From: Paraburkholderia sp. IMGN_8
GTDB taxonomy: Bacteria > Pseudomonadota > Gammaproteobacteria > Burkholderiales > Burkholderiaceae
Direction of reading: 5' to 3'
DNA: 64,000 nt
Assembly (NCBI RefSeq): GCF_038050405.1
Contig: NZ_CP150901.1
Span: forward strand, 1,054,001 to 1,118,000
The notes under the pieces are model-generated. The model had not been told where the DNA came from. It searched no databases and was given only the letters and a program-made list of their open reading frames with translations. Made by a program: the position numbers and the translations under genes. Below, in pieces: positions 28,463 through 36,993 of the stretch; position 1 is the first letter of the stretch; every line of letters starts with the position of its first letter.

Positions 28463-28931
28463 CCTGACCGAAGCGACAGTACGCCGCGACAATCCCGATC
28501 GTGCCTTGCTTCACGATCTTCTGTCGGCGCAAGCTCGGGACGTCAGGCTCGACATGAACCCCGCGTTGGTCTCTCTTCGCGCCACCTTGCTTGCGGGTCG
28601 CGCAGGGGCGCTGTCTATTGGTTTCACCGCGCCGGACTACTCGGTCCAAGGCAATGGCGTGGTATCCGGTGGGACCCTTGCATCGATGCTCGATCTTGCG
28701 ATGGCATTGGCCTTGCTCTCGCAGCTTCCGCCCGGTCGCACGTGCGCAACCATCAGTCTCACCGTCAATATGATCGAGCCGGGGTATGTCGGAGAGTTCG
28801 TCGCCGATGCCCGCGTCAAACGTCTGGGCGCTCGCGTGTCGTTCGTGGAAGCCAATCTGCACGATGCAGCAAGGACGCGGTGCGTCGCCACTGCCACAGC
28901 CCCGTTTGCAGTATTCGATGTGCGCGGCTGA
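28455..28931 (+). CDS. PaaI-family hotdog thioesterase
   Basis: 158 aa, overlapping the FAH gene by 8 bp. Hotdog fold with the PaaI-type pattern VVSGGTLASMLDLAMALAL (catalytic Asp on the central helix) and ISLTVNMIEPGYVGEF. Likely hydrolyses an acyl-CoA made in this pathway, which fits the acyl-CoA output expected from the divergent BKACE. Confidence 0.85.
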   Translation: MADLTEATVRRDNPDRALLHDLLSAQARDVRLDMNPALVSLRATLLAGRAGALSIGFTAPDYSVQGNGVVSGGTLASMLDLAMALALLSQLPPGRTCATISLTVNMIEPGYVGEFVADARVKRLGARVSFVEANLHDAARTRCVATATAPFAVFDVRG

Positions 28932-29111
28932 TTTCACACCGCGTTGTCTTCGATATCCCGGGTAGTCCATCGTCGCAAGTACTGAGCGCCAAAGAGCAGC
29001 GCGAGGGTAGGTCGCTCATGATTTGTGTGTCAAGAGCGACGACCCAGGAGCTCATCATCGATTTCTGAATCATGAACGGAACACCCGATAACGCTCGCGA
29101 GGGTAGTTGAA

Positions 29112-30344
29112 ATGCGGAAGGACCCTGGCGAGCCTGCGAGGTCAAGCTTTGGCAGCACCGACGCAGTTTGCCGCGGCACACAATGGCCGCTTTATATCTG
29201 TTGCTTTGGCAGCATGGCCTCCATGCGCATGTGCGATTCGATGCTGCCTGCTCTTGCGGGGGAGTTTGCGGTCCCTGCCGACCGCGCCTCGCAGACCATA
29301 TCGTTGTTTGCAGTCGCCTACGGAATCTTTCAGTTGTGCTCCGGGCCGCTCGGCGACCGGCTCGGGAAAATGCGCGTGATCGCGCTCTCGGCGTTTGCCT
29401 GTGCGCTTGGCAGTATTGGAGCGTGCGTTGCAGGAAGTCTGGACGAACTGCTTGCCGCGCGGCTTTGTTCGGGTGCCGCGGCTGCAGGCATCGTTCCATT
29501 GACGATGGCGTGGATCGGCGATCACAGTCCGGACGGCGAGCGTCAGGTAGCGCTGGCGCGTCTGATCGGTGCGACCGTCCTCGGCATGATTGCGGGGCAA
29601 TGGGGCGGCGGAGCACTCGCTTCCTCTTTGGGATGGCGGACTTCCTTCATGTCGATCGGTGCGGTGTTCGCGCTCGGCTCGCTGACGGTGCGAAGCGTAT
29701 CGCTGCGCATTCCGCGAGACACACCGGCGAAGCAGCTGACGTTCGTACGCCAGACAATCGAGATTCTCGGCGTAAGCTGGGTGCGTCTCGTCTTGCTGGT
29801 GACGTTCGTTGAAGGCATGTTTGCCTACAGTGCATTGGCATTTATGCCCACCTACCTCAACACCTCGTTTGCACTGCCTTCGTCCGAAGCGGGACTGATC
29901 GCCTCCAGCTACGGAATGGGAGGGTTGATTTTCAGTCTGAGCTCGAAGCGCATCATATGGCGCTTGAAGGACGTTCGTCTGGCGCGAGTGGGAGGGCTGT
30001 TGCTCGCAATAGCACTCGTTGTGCTTGCGGGCTCACCGGCCTGGTGGCTGACCGTCCCTGCCTGTGCGCTCGCCGGATTTGGCTTTTATGCACTTCACAA
30101 TGTCTTGCAGAACCATGCCGCGCAGATGGCACCGCAAACGAGAGGCACGGCCGTTTCGCTATTTTCCTGTGTGCTTTTTTTGGGGCAATCGTTCGGAATT
30201 GTGTTGGGTGCGTGGTCGATCGGTCACGCTTCAGTGCGCATCCTGTTCGCTGTCTGCGCGCTGGGACTGCTTGTTCTTGCCGTCGTCTTTGCGCACTTGT
30301 TAACGGCAAGGCACGCGCCGCAAATGCCAGGTGTCCTTGAGTGA
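29112..30344 (+). CDS. MFS transporter
   Basis: 410 aa, twelve membrane segments, GPLGDRLGKMRVIALS as motif A after TM2. The start may be further in: the first about 25 residues are hydrophilic and no strong ribosome site was found. It is 180 bp after the thioesterase and in the same direction, so possibly an operon end with its own promoter. Second MFS protein of this cluster. Confidence 0.85.
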   Translation: MRKDPGEPARSSFGSTDAVCRGTQWPLYICCFGSMASMRMCDSMLPALAGEFAVPADRASQTISLFAVAYGIFQLCSGPLGDRLGKMRVIALSAFACALGSIGACVAGSLDELLAARLCSGAAAAGIVPLTMAWIGDHSPDGERQVALARLIGATVLGMIAGQWGGGALASSLGWRTSFMSIGAVFALGSLTVRSVSLRIPRDTPAKQLTFVRQTIEILGVSWVRLVLLVTFVEGMFAYSALAFMPTYLNTSFALPSSEAGLIASSYGMGGLIFSLSSKRIIWRLKDVRLARVGGLLLAIALVVLAGSPAWWLTVPACALAGFGFYALHNVLQNHAAQMAPQTRGTAVSLFSCVLFLGQSFGIVLGAWSIGHASVRILFAVCALGLLVLAVVFAHLLTARHAPQMPGVLE

Positions 30345-30384
30345 GCCAGCAGTCGCAATATGACAACCCGCTCTGATGAGGGAC

Positions 30385-30420
30385 CGGTGTCGGGCGATGC
30401 GGCCGCAACGCCCGACACCG
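30385..30420. terminator. 12-bp bidirectional hairpin between convergent genes
   Basis: CGGTGTCGGGCG, loop ATGCGGCCGCAA, CGCCCGACACCG. It lies between the convergent MFS gene and the outer-membrane channel gene, with no clear U-run on either side. Confidence 0.65.
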
Positions 30421-30425
30421 CGCCG

Positions 30426-31325
30426 CTAGAACTTGATGAAGGCGTTAAGCCACAGCGCATTGCCGTAGGCGGCGTTGCGCGCATATATATGACGTTGCCA
30501 GTGAAGCACGGCGCCCCATTTCTGCGTTGCATAGCCGACCTGCGGCCCCATGGTTAGCTCGTTAGTCCGATGTCCGTCGCCGAACGCAGCCTGTCCATCG
30601 ATCTTGTCGTCGTTGAGCTGGGTATTCGCATACCCGCCAACGCCGACGAGCCAGTTCTGGTTGATGTGGTAATTGACACCGTAGTCTGCGGTAAGCTGGA
30701 CGCCCGACTGATAGTGGGTGGCCGAATTGACGCTGCTGTAGTTCAGGTTGATCTTGGAGCTAAGCTCGAGCTGCTGGAGCGGCATCCAGGTAAACGCATA
30801 GGCTAGATAGAGGCTCGTGACGTTGTTTCCCGGATTGAAAAGCCGTGTCTTGTCGTATGAACCCCACGGGGCGACGAAATCGACCTCGACAGTCTGGAAA
30901 TAGTGCGGCGAGGCCCAGCCAACGAGCACGCCGAACAGTGGGTCGCCAAATCCCCGTCCGCCGCCGGAGAGCCCAAACGACGGCAGGTGGAGGGTGCCGT
31001 CGATGTAGGGAACGGCAGTCTGGACGGCGACGTTGCCACCCAGAATGGTTGGTGTTTCAAAGACGTGAACTGCTCGCAGCGCATGGGCCTGCACGCCGCC
31101 ATTGGCCCCTTGCGGACTACTGTTGCCGCCACCGTCGCGCAGTGACGTCATGTCCTCGAATTTGTTGTAGCTGTAGATGTATGTTCCAGGGCCCCCAAGC
31201 AGCCCGCTCATCACGGTCATGATCCCGGACGGGTAGCTGCTCGTGCCGTTTTCAAGCGCAAAAGCAGGGCTCTGGGCCAGACCGGTCACGACGCACGCGA
31301 CGCCGTAAAGTTTGTATCGCTTCAT
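30426..31325 (-). CDS. MetA/SphA-type outer-membrane channel (phenol_MetA_deg)
   Basis: 299 aa; GGAGACACTGCA precedes ATG 31325. Signal peptide (YGVACVVTGLAQSPAFALEN). Mature part rich in alternating beta-strand text with aromatic girdles, starts GTSSYPSGIMTVMSGLL and ends NAYGNALWLNAFIKF-like with a terminal Phe, as in the MetA-pathway/SphA family found in aromatic-degradation loci. Expected to let hydrophobic substrates through the outer membrane. Last in the dioxygenase-Rieske operon or separately transcribed from the palindrome-bearing region at 31357. Confidence 0.85.
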   Translation of the reverse strand: MKRYKLYGVACVVTGLAQSPAFALENGTSSYPSGIMTVMSGLLGGPGTYIYSYNKFEDMTSLRDGGGNSSPQGANGGVQAHALRAVHVFETPTILGGNVAVQTAVPYIDGTLHLPSFGLSGGGRGFGDPLFGVLVGWASPHYFQTVEVDFVAPWGSYDKTRLFNPGNNVTSLYLAYAFTWMPLQQLELSSKINLNYSSVNSATHYQSGVQLTADYGVNYHINQNWLVGVGGYANTQLNDDKIDGQAAFGDGHRTNELTMGPQVGYATQKWGAVLHWQRHIYARNAAYGNALWLNAFIKF

Positions 31326-31356
31326 TGCAGTGTCTCCTGTATTTGTAAGTTTTTGA

Positions 31357-31369
31357 TTCGTAGTACGAA
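31357..31369. promoter_or_regulatory. Palindrome TTCGTA-G-TACGAA upstream of channel gene
   Basis: Perfect 6-1-6 inverted repeat 32 bp upstream of the channel start codon, in an AT-rich stretch. Different in layout from the 8-3-8 operators, so possibly read by a separate regulator. Confidence 0.5.
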
Positions 31370-31452
31370 GTTATTGTTCTATGAACATGCTTCTGTATGT
31401 GTGTCGTCAGCTTCATGCTGACGAATCTTCGCAAAAACAGCCGGTGATTTCG

Positions 31453-31821
31453 TCAACGCGGCATCGGGAAGAGCGCGCTGACGTACCTGCCTTCTTCAAT
31501 CTTCAGGGTGACGGCCTCGAGGTACTGGCCCGCGCAGGGTCCCGATATGCACAGGCCGTCATGAAGCGTGAATTTCGCGCCGTGGCCGTGGCAAACGATG
31601 TGATTCGCACCCTGATCGAGATAGGCATGCTTTCGCCAGGGAAGAGAAGCCCCGGGCCAATGCGGACACGAATTGATATAGCCACGCAGGAGCTCGCGCC
31701 TGCGCACGACGAAAAGGTCGTCGACGCCGCGCCCCTGCAAGTCGAATCCGCGTGCGCCAGTCGGCGAAAGCGCGTTCAACTCGCACAGGCGGATCCATTG
31801 AACGGTGCCGGAGTCTGGCAT
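31453..31821 (-). CDS. Rieske [2Fe-2S] ferredoxin-like protein
   Basis: 122 aa. Cluster ligands visible as CPH (INSCPHWPGAS) and CHGH (IVCHGHGAKFTLHDG), followed by CISGPCAGQYLEAV. It is the size of stand-alone Rieske ferredoxins that feed electrons to oxygenases or reactivate extradiol dioxygenase iron. Start 24 bp after the dioxygenase stop, same strand. Confidence 0.9.
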   Translation of the reverse strand: MPDSGTVQWIRLCELNALSPTGARGFDLQGRGVDDLFVVRRRELLRGYINSCPHWPGASLPWRKHAYLDQGANHIVCHGHGAKFTLHDGLCISGPCAGQYLEAVTLKIEEGRYVSALFPMPR

Positions 31822-31845
31822 GGCGTTTCGCGTTCAGGATTGCTT

Positions 31846-32784
31846 TCAGGATTGTGCTGTGGGCGGGCCTCCCGGCGCCCACGTCTCGCGCCACTGGAAG
31901 AGGAATTCCTGTGAGTTCTCCGCGATGGCGGGGGCAACACGGGGAACCCAGGAGTCATCGAGCTGATCCATGTCCGCGTCGTATTCGATATGGCAGCCCA
32001 TCGGGCTATTGAAATACCAGAACCAGTTCGAGCCGAACCGGTGACGCCCCGGTCCCCAGAACGATTCATAACCCTTCGCTGCGAACGCGTAGCCTGCTCG
32101 CAGCACCTCCGACGGACCGCCCATGTGGAACGTGAAGTGGTCGCAACCCTGCATGGCCGGCGGGGTCTTGATGAAGAACAGCGTGTGGTGATCGAGGGTG
32201 CCCCGCGGGCGCAGGAACGGGCCCATTCCAGTGAAACGGTCGTTGACCCGGAACCCCAGCCGGTTCACGTAGAACGCCTCGGCCTTGTCCGTATCGGGCA
32301 CGAAGTAGACGACGTGCGAAAGCGTCCGGGGAAGCGGCGGCGGTTCGTCGCGATTTGCCGGCGAGCCCGTAACGTTCAGGCCGCGGTGCGCATCGCCCGG
32401 GGCGTTGACCTGCTCTGCAGGAAGTGTTGGCGTTCGGCGCACGGACACCTGAAATCCCAGGACGAATCCCGTGTCGTCGGTTGCTTCGATGGAGCCGTCC
32501 GCCAGAAATTTGACCTCGCGATCCTTGCCCAGCTCGTGCGCGATTTCGTCGAGTGCCGCTCGATCTTCCACGCCGTAGATCGTCTTGCGTAGCTGATTGG
32601 TCGTCGGCAGCGTCCACTTCGGCAGCGCCGGGTCATCCTTGTGGCGAATGACGACGCCCGTCCCGTCGAGAGCCGCGAATGCGCCATCGCCTGTTGGCGT
32701 CAGCCCGTAGTCGGCGAGAAATGTCGCGCAGCTTTCGACGTCGTCGACGCCGAAAACGAGTGTGTCAGGTCCAAGGATTCTCAC
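31846..32784 (-). CDS. Extradiol (VOC-family) dioxygenase
   Basis: 312 aa from GTG 32784 with AGGA upstream. Two VOC modules: 1-125, and 145-290 carrying Fe(II) ligand candidates His in LSHVVYFVP, His in CDHFTFHMGG and Glu in GCHIEYDADMD. This is the catechol 2,3-dioxygenase-like fold that opens catecholic rings next to the diol. First gene of the minus-strand operon with the Rieske ferredoxin, divergent from FAH 2 and the flavin monooxygenase. Together they form a plausible hydroxylation, ring-cleavage and hydrolysis route for an unidentified aromatic. Confidence 0.88.
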   Translation of the reverse strand: MRILGPDTLVFGVDDVESCATFLADYGLTPTGDGAFAALDGTGVVIRHKDDPALPKWTLPTTNQLRKTIYGVEDRAALDEIAHELGKDREVKFLADGSIEATDDTGFVLGFQVSVRRTPTLPAEQVNAPGDAHRGLNVTGSPANRDEPPPLPRTLSHVVYFVPDTDKAEAFYVNRLGFRVNDRFTGMGPFLRPRGTLDHHTLFFIKTPPAMQGCDHFTFHMGGPSEVLRAGYAFAAKGYESFWGPGRHRFGSNWFWYFNSPMGCHIEYDADMDQLDDSWVPRVAPAIAENSQEFLFQWRETWAPGGPPTAQS

Positions 32785-32825
32785 TTTAAGCGTCCTGTTG
32801 AAAGAGGAAACGTGATGTCGATTAA

Positions 32826-32846
32826 TACGATACGATGCGGATCATA
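32826..32846. promoter_or_regulatory. Operator site 2 (TACGATACG-ATG-CGGATCATA)
   Basis: Second copy of the 8-3-8 operator, 42 bp upstream of the dioxygenase start. The right arm is less regular than in site 3 (two mismatches). Confidence 0.6.
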
Positions 32847-32924
32847 ATATTCCGCTTGCTCTGGATCACGCAAGAGGGGTTCGGGTTTCCACGCGACTTT
32901 TCAGCATGAGGAAAAACCCTCGCT

Positions 32925-32953
32925 TACGATACGTAGCGTATCGTATATATAAT
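32925..32953 (+). promoter_or_regulatory. Operator site 3 (perfect) and -10 box for FAH 2 operon
   Basis: TACGATACG-TAG-CGTATCGTA (32925-32945) is a perfect 9-3-9 palindrome. TATAAT follows at 32948-32953, so a bound regulator would cover the -35 to -10 interval. It lies 82 bp before the FAH gene start. Confidence 0.75.
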
Positions 32954-33034
32954 GAAACGGTCGCTAACGAGGGTGCGTGTGGTTGGACCGGGGAGGCCGG
33001 TATTGCCGCCGTATTCAGAAACTGGAGCCGAACA

Positions 33035-34033
33035 ATGAAGCTGGGTCGCATCGCTGTGAACGGGCCGGATGGGGATGTCGCCCGTCTGGTGCTGGTATTG
33101 CCTGAAGAGGGGCGCGTCATCGATCTGAAGCGCGCGTCCGTATTGGCGCTGGAGAAACAGGGGGCGACGGGAGAGTCGGCGCGCCGGTTATCGGAGGCGC
33201 TCTTTCCCGGCAGCATGTCGGCGGCGATTGGTCTGGGCGGGCGGTTTCTCGACGCGGCTCGCCGCGCGGAGAGCGAGCGCCCCGATGAGGCGTCCGTGCC
33301 GATCGGAGAAGTGAGGTGGCTCCCGGCAACCGATCCGTCCGTTGTCCGCGACGGGTTGACGTTCATCGGACACATCAAGGGCTTTCACGAGAAGATCGGG
33401 CACAAGCCGCATGAGAGCCTGCTGAAGGTGCCGGGCTATTTCAAGGGCACGCCGCACACCGTGATCGGCCATGATGCGGAAGTGCCGTGGCCGGGTTACA
33501 TCGGGCATATGGATTACGAGCTCGAACTCGGATACATCATCGGCCGGCGCGGCGGTAATCTGAGACCGGATGAGGCGCGTCCCTATCTCTTCGGTATCAC
33601 GGTGTTCAACGACTTCAGTGCCCGCGATCGCCAGTCGATCGAAATGCCGATCCAGATGGGGCCGACCAAATGCAAGGACTTCGCCTATGGGGTTGGTCCG
33701 TGGATCACGACGATCGACGAATTTGCCGATCTGGACGCCATTTCGATGGAAGTGCGGGTCAACGGCGAGACCTGGGGGAAAGGAACGAGCGCGAACAAGC
33801 TCTGGAGCGTCGACGAGCTGATCGCATGGGCGAGTCTGGGCGAAGTCTTGGAGCCGGGCGACGTTATCGGCTCAGGCACGATGGGAGGTGGCTCCGCGCT
33901 CGAACTCGATCGCAAACTTCAGCCCGGCGATGTGGTGGAGCTTGAAGTGGGCGGGGTCGGTATCCTCCGCAACCGGATGGGCCAGCCACAGTCCGGATTG
34001 TGGTGGCCCGAGGAGCGCGCTCCCTTCATGTGA
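33035..34033 (+). CDS. Fumarylacetoacetate hydrolase (FAH)-family protein (2)
   Basis: 332 aa from ATG 33035 with GGAG at 33024. FAH features: GLTFIGHIKGFHEK, metal-binding E-L-E in MDYELELGYIIGRRGG, VFNDFSARDRQS, GDVIGSGTMGGGSALE. It resembles the family branch beside extradiol dioxygenases more than FAH 1 does. Probably hydrolyses the ring-fission product. Followed 37 bp later by the monooxygenase. Confidence 0.9.
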   Translation: MKLGRIAVNGPDGDVARLVLVLPEEGRVIDLKRASVLALEKQGATGESARRLSEALFPGSMSAAIGLGGRFLDAARRAESERPDEASVPIGEVRWLPATDPSVVRDGLTFIGHIKGFHEKIGHKPHESLLKVPGYFKGTPHTVIGHDAEVPWPGYIGHMDYELELGYIIGRRGGNLRPDEARPYLFGITVFNDFSARDRQSIEMPIQMGPTKCKDFAYGVGPWITTIDEFADLDAISMEVRVNGETWGKGTSANKLWSVDELIAWASLGEVLEPGDVIGSGTMGGGSALELDRKLQPGDVVELEVGGVGILRNRMGQPQSGLWWPEERAPFM

Positions 34034-34070
34034 GTTGACGCGACTACAACAATTTCAAGGAGACACAGTC

Positions 34071-35204
34071 ATGGCTTCGCAGCACAAGGTGCTTGTCGTC
34101 GGCGGAGGGATCGCTGGCATGACGCTCGCACACGGACTCGCGCGTGCCGGTTTGGACGTGAGGGTCGTGGAGAGCGGCCACCGAACGGATCAGCAGGGAA
34201 CCGGCATTTCCCTGCTTGGCAACGCGTTGCGCGCACTCGATCGCGTGGGGCTCGCCGATAGTTGCATGGCGGCGGGATCCGGATGGGACACGGTCAGTGT
34301 GCGCAACGATGCAGGCGAGATTGTGAACGAGCGGCGTCCACCGCGTACTTTCAGGCCGGACGCCCCCGGCGCGATAGGCATCATGCGGCCGAAGCTGGCC
34401 GAGGTGCTCGAAGGGCAGGCGCTCGCGAGCGGTGCCCGGATCGACTACCGGACCACCGTCGAAGATTTCGAGCAGGACGGCAGCGGTGTGTCATACCGAC
34501 TTTCGACGGGCGAAACAGGGCGCTGCGACCTGCTTGTTGCCGCTGATGGAACGTATTCAAAGACGCGTTCCAAGGTATTCGGTAGTGAGTATCAGCCGAC
34601 CTATGCGGGACAAGGTGCGTGGCGTTTTACCGTTGAGCGTCCCGCGGAGTTCGACGGGCTGGTGCTGTACAAGCACCGGGACGGCCGCGCGGTGGGCGGC
34701 CTCCCGTTATCGGACAAGCTTTGCTACTACTTCTTCCTCGAAAATGCCAAGGTCCATGCGCATATGCCGCAAGACAGGCTGAGCGAGATGTTCAGGGAGC
34801 GTCTCGAGGGGTTTTCGGCGCGGGATCTTCTCGCGGCGATCGGGCGTTGCGATGGCACACGCTACATCAGTTACCGCCCGTTCGATATTCTGTTCATGCC
34901 GCAACCGTGGCATCGGGGGCGAGTCGTATTGGTGGGAGATGCCGCGCATTCGGTCACGCCGCAGTTGACATCGGGTGGTGGCATGGCGATTGAAGACGCG
35001 GTCGTGCTTACCGAAGAACTGACCCAGCGGGCGAGTATCGACGATGCACTCGTGGCGTATGGGCAGCGTCGCTACGAGCGGGTGAAGCGCGTTTTCGACA
35101 TCTCACTGGCCATCTGCCAGGCAGAGCAGGATCCACGCGCGGATGGGCGACGTGCCGTCGAACTCCTGTTCGAGGGGTATGGTGTGCTTGCCCAGCCGTT
35201 CTGA
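34071..35204 (+). CDS. FAD-dependent aromatic monooxygenase
   Basis: 377 aa; CAAGGAGACACAGTC precedes ATG 34071. Class A flavin monooxygenase: GGGIAGMTLAHGLARAG with Glu at the strand end, the DG motif LLVAADGTYSKTR, and GDAAHSVTPQLTSGGGMAIED for FAD ribityl binding. It hydroxylates an aromatic ring or heterocycle using NAD(P)H and O2, in the cytosol. It would prepare the diol for the divergent extradiol enzyme. Confidence 0.92.
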   Translation: MASQHKVLVVGGGIAGMTLAHGLARAGLDVRVVESGHRTDQQGTGISLLGNALRALDRVGLADSCMAAGSGWDTVSVRNDAGEIVNERRPPRTFRPDAPGAIGIMRPKLAEVLEGQALASGARIDYRTTVEDFEQDGSGVSYRLSTGETGRCDLLVAADGTYSKTRSKVFGSEYQPTYAGQGAWRFTVERPAEFDGLVLYKHRDGRAVGGLPLSDKLCYYFFLENAKVHAHMPQDRLSEMFRERLEGFSARDLLAAIGRCDGTRYISYRPFDILFMPQPWHRGRVVLVGDAAHSVTPQLTSGGGMAIEDAVVLTEELTQRASIDDALVAYGQRRYERVKRVFDISLAICQAEQDPRADGRRAVELLFEGYGVLAQPF

Positions 35205-35219
35205 GCGGGGCGAGTGTTG

Positions 35220-35237
35220 CGCCCATTAGAATGGGCG
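35220..35237. terminator. Hairpin between monooxygenase and GntR genes
   Basis: CGCCCATT-AG-AATGGGCG, a perfect 8-bp stem 15 bp after the monooxygenase stop and 52 bp from the end of the convergent GntR gene. No U-run. Confidence 0.5.
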
Positions 35238-35288
35238 GCCCGGCGCCGATGATGATTGGCAACCATCCGACGGCGGCCGGGCTGCAGC

Positions 35289-35975
35289 TCAGCGCAGACC
35301 GAACAACTTCACCCGCACCGAGCGCAGATGCTCACGCATCAGTTGTTCGGCCTTGCCCGGGTTGTGCGCGCGAATGGCGTCCACCAGCAAGTGATGTTCG
35401 CCATCAGTGTCGTGTCGAGGCCCGATCTGGGGGGTGAATACCTCCTCCATGCGGGCGTCGAGATTGACGCGTACCTGTACGCGCATGGTGTCGTACAACA
35501 TGAGAAGCAGGGCGTTGTGCGTGGATTCCGCGATGGTGCGGTGCAGGTGCTCGTCGAGGCGCTTCCACGGAACGAAGGGTTCCGTGCTCGCCATGTCGGC
35601 CAGGCACTGGTCCATTGCGGCGATGTCGGCAGGCGTTGCATGGACCGCGGCCTGCGCGGCGAGTTGGGGCTCCAGCACTAGCCGGGCATCCATGATGTCG
35701 TCGACGCTGATCGACGATGACCAGCTCTCGTCGTCCGGCTGAACCTCTCTGGGACCGACGAACGTGCCTTTGCCGACGTGGCGCCAGATAAGCCCCTCGT
35801 CCTCCAGTCTTTTGAGCACGGTGCGCAGCCGCCCCCTGGACACGCCCAGTGCATCGCTGAGCTTTGGTTCAGGCGGCAGGCGCAGGTCTCCACTCTTTGC
35901 CACGTGGCCCTCGATGTACTCGCGCAGCCGCAGCACATCGTCATCGATCAATCTTGCTTGTTCCGACATCCCCAT
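35289..35975 (-). CDS. GntR-family regulator, FadR/FCD type (1)
   Basis: 228 aa. N-terminal winged helix (LRLPPEPKLSDALGVSRGRL, then RTVLKRLEDEGLI) and an all-helical FCD effector domain with the metal-binding pattern: Asp in DIMDAR, His in EHLHRTIAES and His in GEHHLLVDAI. Convergent with the monooxygenase gene, so probably the regulator acting on the 8-3-8 operators at 32826 and 32925, and perhaps 26458. Ligand unknown, likely a pathway acid. Confidence 0.9.
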   Translation of the reverse strand: MGMSEQARLIDDDVLRLREYIEGHVAKSGDLRLPPEPKLSDALGVSRGRLRTVLKRLEDEGLIWRHVGKGTFVGPREVQPDDESWSSSISVDDIMDARLVLEPQLAAQAAVHATPADIAAMDQCLADMASTEPFVPWKRLDEHLHRTIAESTHNALLLMLYDTMRVQVRVNLDARMEEVFTPQIGPRHDTDGEHHLLVDAIRAHNPGKAEQLMREHLRSVRVKLFGLR

Positions 35976-36315
35976 TGCACTCCCAACCGAGGGAGCCTCT
36001 CCTGTCCAGATTGTGACCGTTGATCAAGGAGCACTCGTGCCGGCCTTGTACGTCCCAATTTTGAGGTCGCATGAAGCCGGCGCGGCGGGCCGCAAGCGCG
36101 TAATCAATTGATTCGCGGGGTCGCCCATTGAGCGCATCAATAGGGAAGTCATTATGCACTAATTCGACGCGGACCCCTTGATATAAGAGGAATTGCCTAG
36201 TTTGAAGCGACTCAATATTTGTATTGATGTATTGTAAAGCTTGCATTGATTGATGTGAGGCGTGTAGCATCGGGTCCATACGAACAGCCCCGAACGTGGG
36301 GCCTGGAGACACTGC
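35976..36315. other. 340-bp intergenic region, AT-rich at 36125-36280
   Basis: No gene seen. Repeated TATTG/CAATA elements at about 36208-36250 (CAATATTTGTATTGATGTATTG) suggest a promoter or operator region for the YceI gene. Confidence 0.3.
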
Positions 36316-36906
36316 ATGTTCAGCACCCTGTTGGCAGCCTTGCGTTCCCTGCCGCTTAAGGCCGCGGTCATCGAGCCGGCGCCGGCGTCAGCTCGCGCGA
36401 CCTGGATGATCGAGCCCGCGCACACCCACATCGGCTTTTCGGTTCGCCACCTCGGCTTGACGCGTACGCCGGGAATCTTTCGACGCTTCCATGCACAACT
36501 TGCGTTCGACGACCAGCGTGTCGAAGCGTCGAGCGTTTTATTCGAGATCGAAGCGGCGTCGATCGACACGGCTCTCGACGTCCGCGACGAACACCTGCGC
36601 GGCGCCGAGTGGTTCGACGTTCAGTCGCACCCGACGATCGTCTTCGTGTCCCGCTCGGTGCGGCATACAGAGGGCCGCCAGTACGTGATCGAAGGCGATC
36701 TCACCATTCGCGGCATCACGCTGCCGACCTCTTTCGATTCCACGCTCATCGATCGCGCAGTGAATCCCTGGACGCAGAGTCCCGTGGTTGGCTTCGAGGC
36801 AACGGCCAACATCAGTCGCAGCGCCTATGGGATGGATGCAATCCCACATGCGCTGTCGGACACGGTCCAACTGACGATCGCGACCGAGGTGACTTGCCAA
36901 CCCTGA
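36316..36906 (+). CDS. YceI-family protein
   Basis: 196 aa. Lipocalin-like YceI beta-barrel: ARATWMIEPAHTHIGFSVRH at the start, DVRDEHLRGAEWFDVQSHPT in the middle, GDLTIRGITLPTSFD later. Family members bind isoprenoid-type lipids and are often periplasmic, but here the N-terminal 28 residues form no convincing signal peptide, so a cytosolic location is more likely. Not obviously linked to neighbours. Confidence 0.88.
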   Translation: MFSTLLAALRSLPLKAAVIEPAPASARATWMIEPAHTHIGFSVRHLGLTRTPGIFRRFHAQLAFDDQRVEASSVLFEIEAASIDTALDVRDEHLRGAEWFDVQSHPTIVFVSRSVRHTEGRQYVIEGDLTIRGITLPTSFDSTLIDRAVNPWTQSPVVGFEATANISRSAYGMDAIPHALSDTVQLTIATEVTCQP

Positions 36907-36993
36907 TCTAGGGCATGCATCGGATTGCGCAGAAACGCATTAATGCCTCTTGCCGGCAGCCAGCTCCCTTCAAATCACTCTTTTCTTTTGCTC

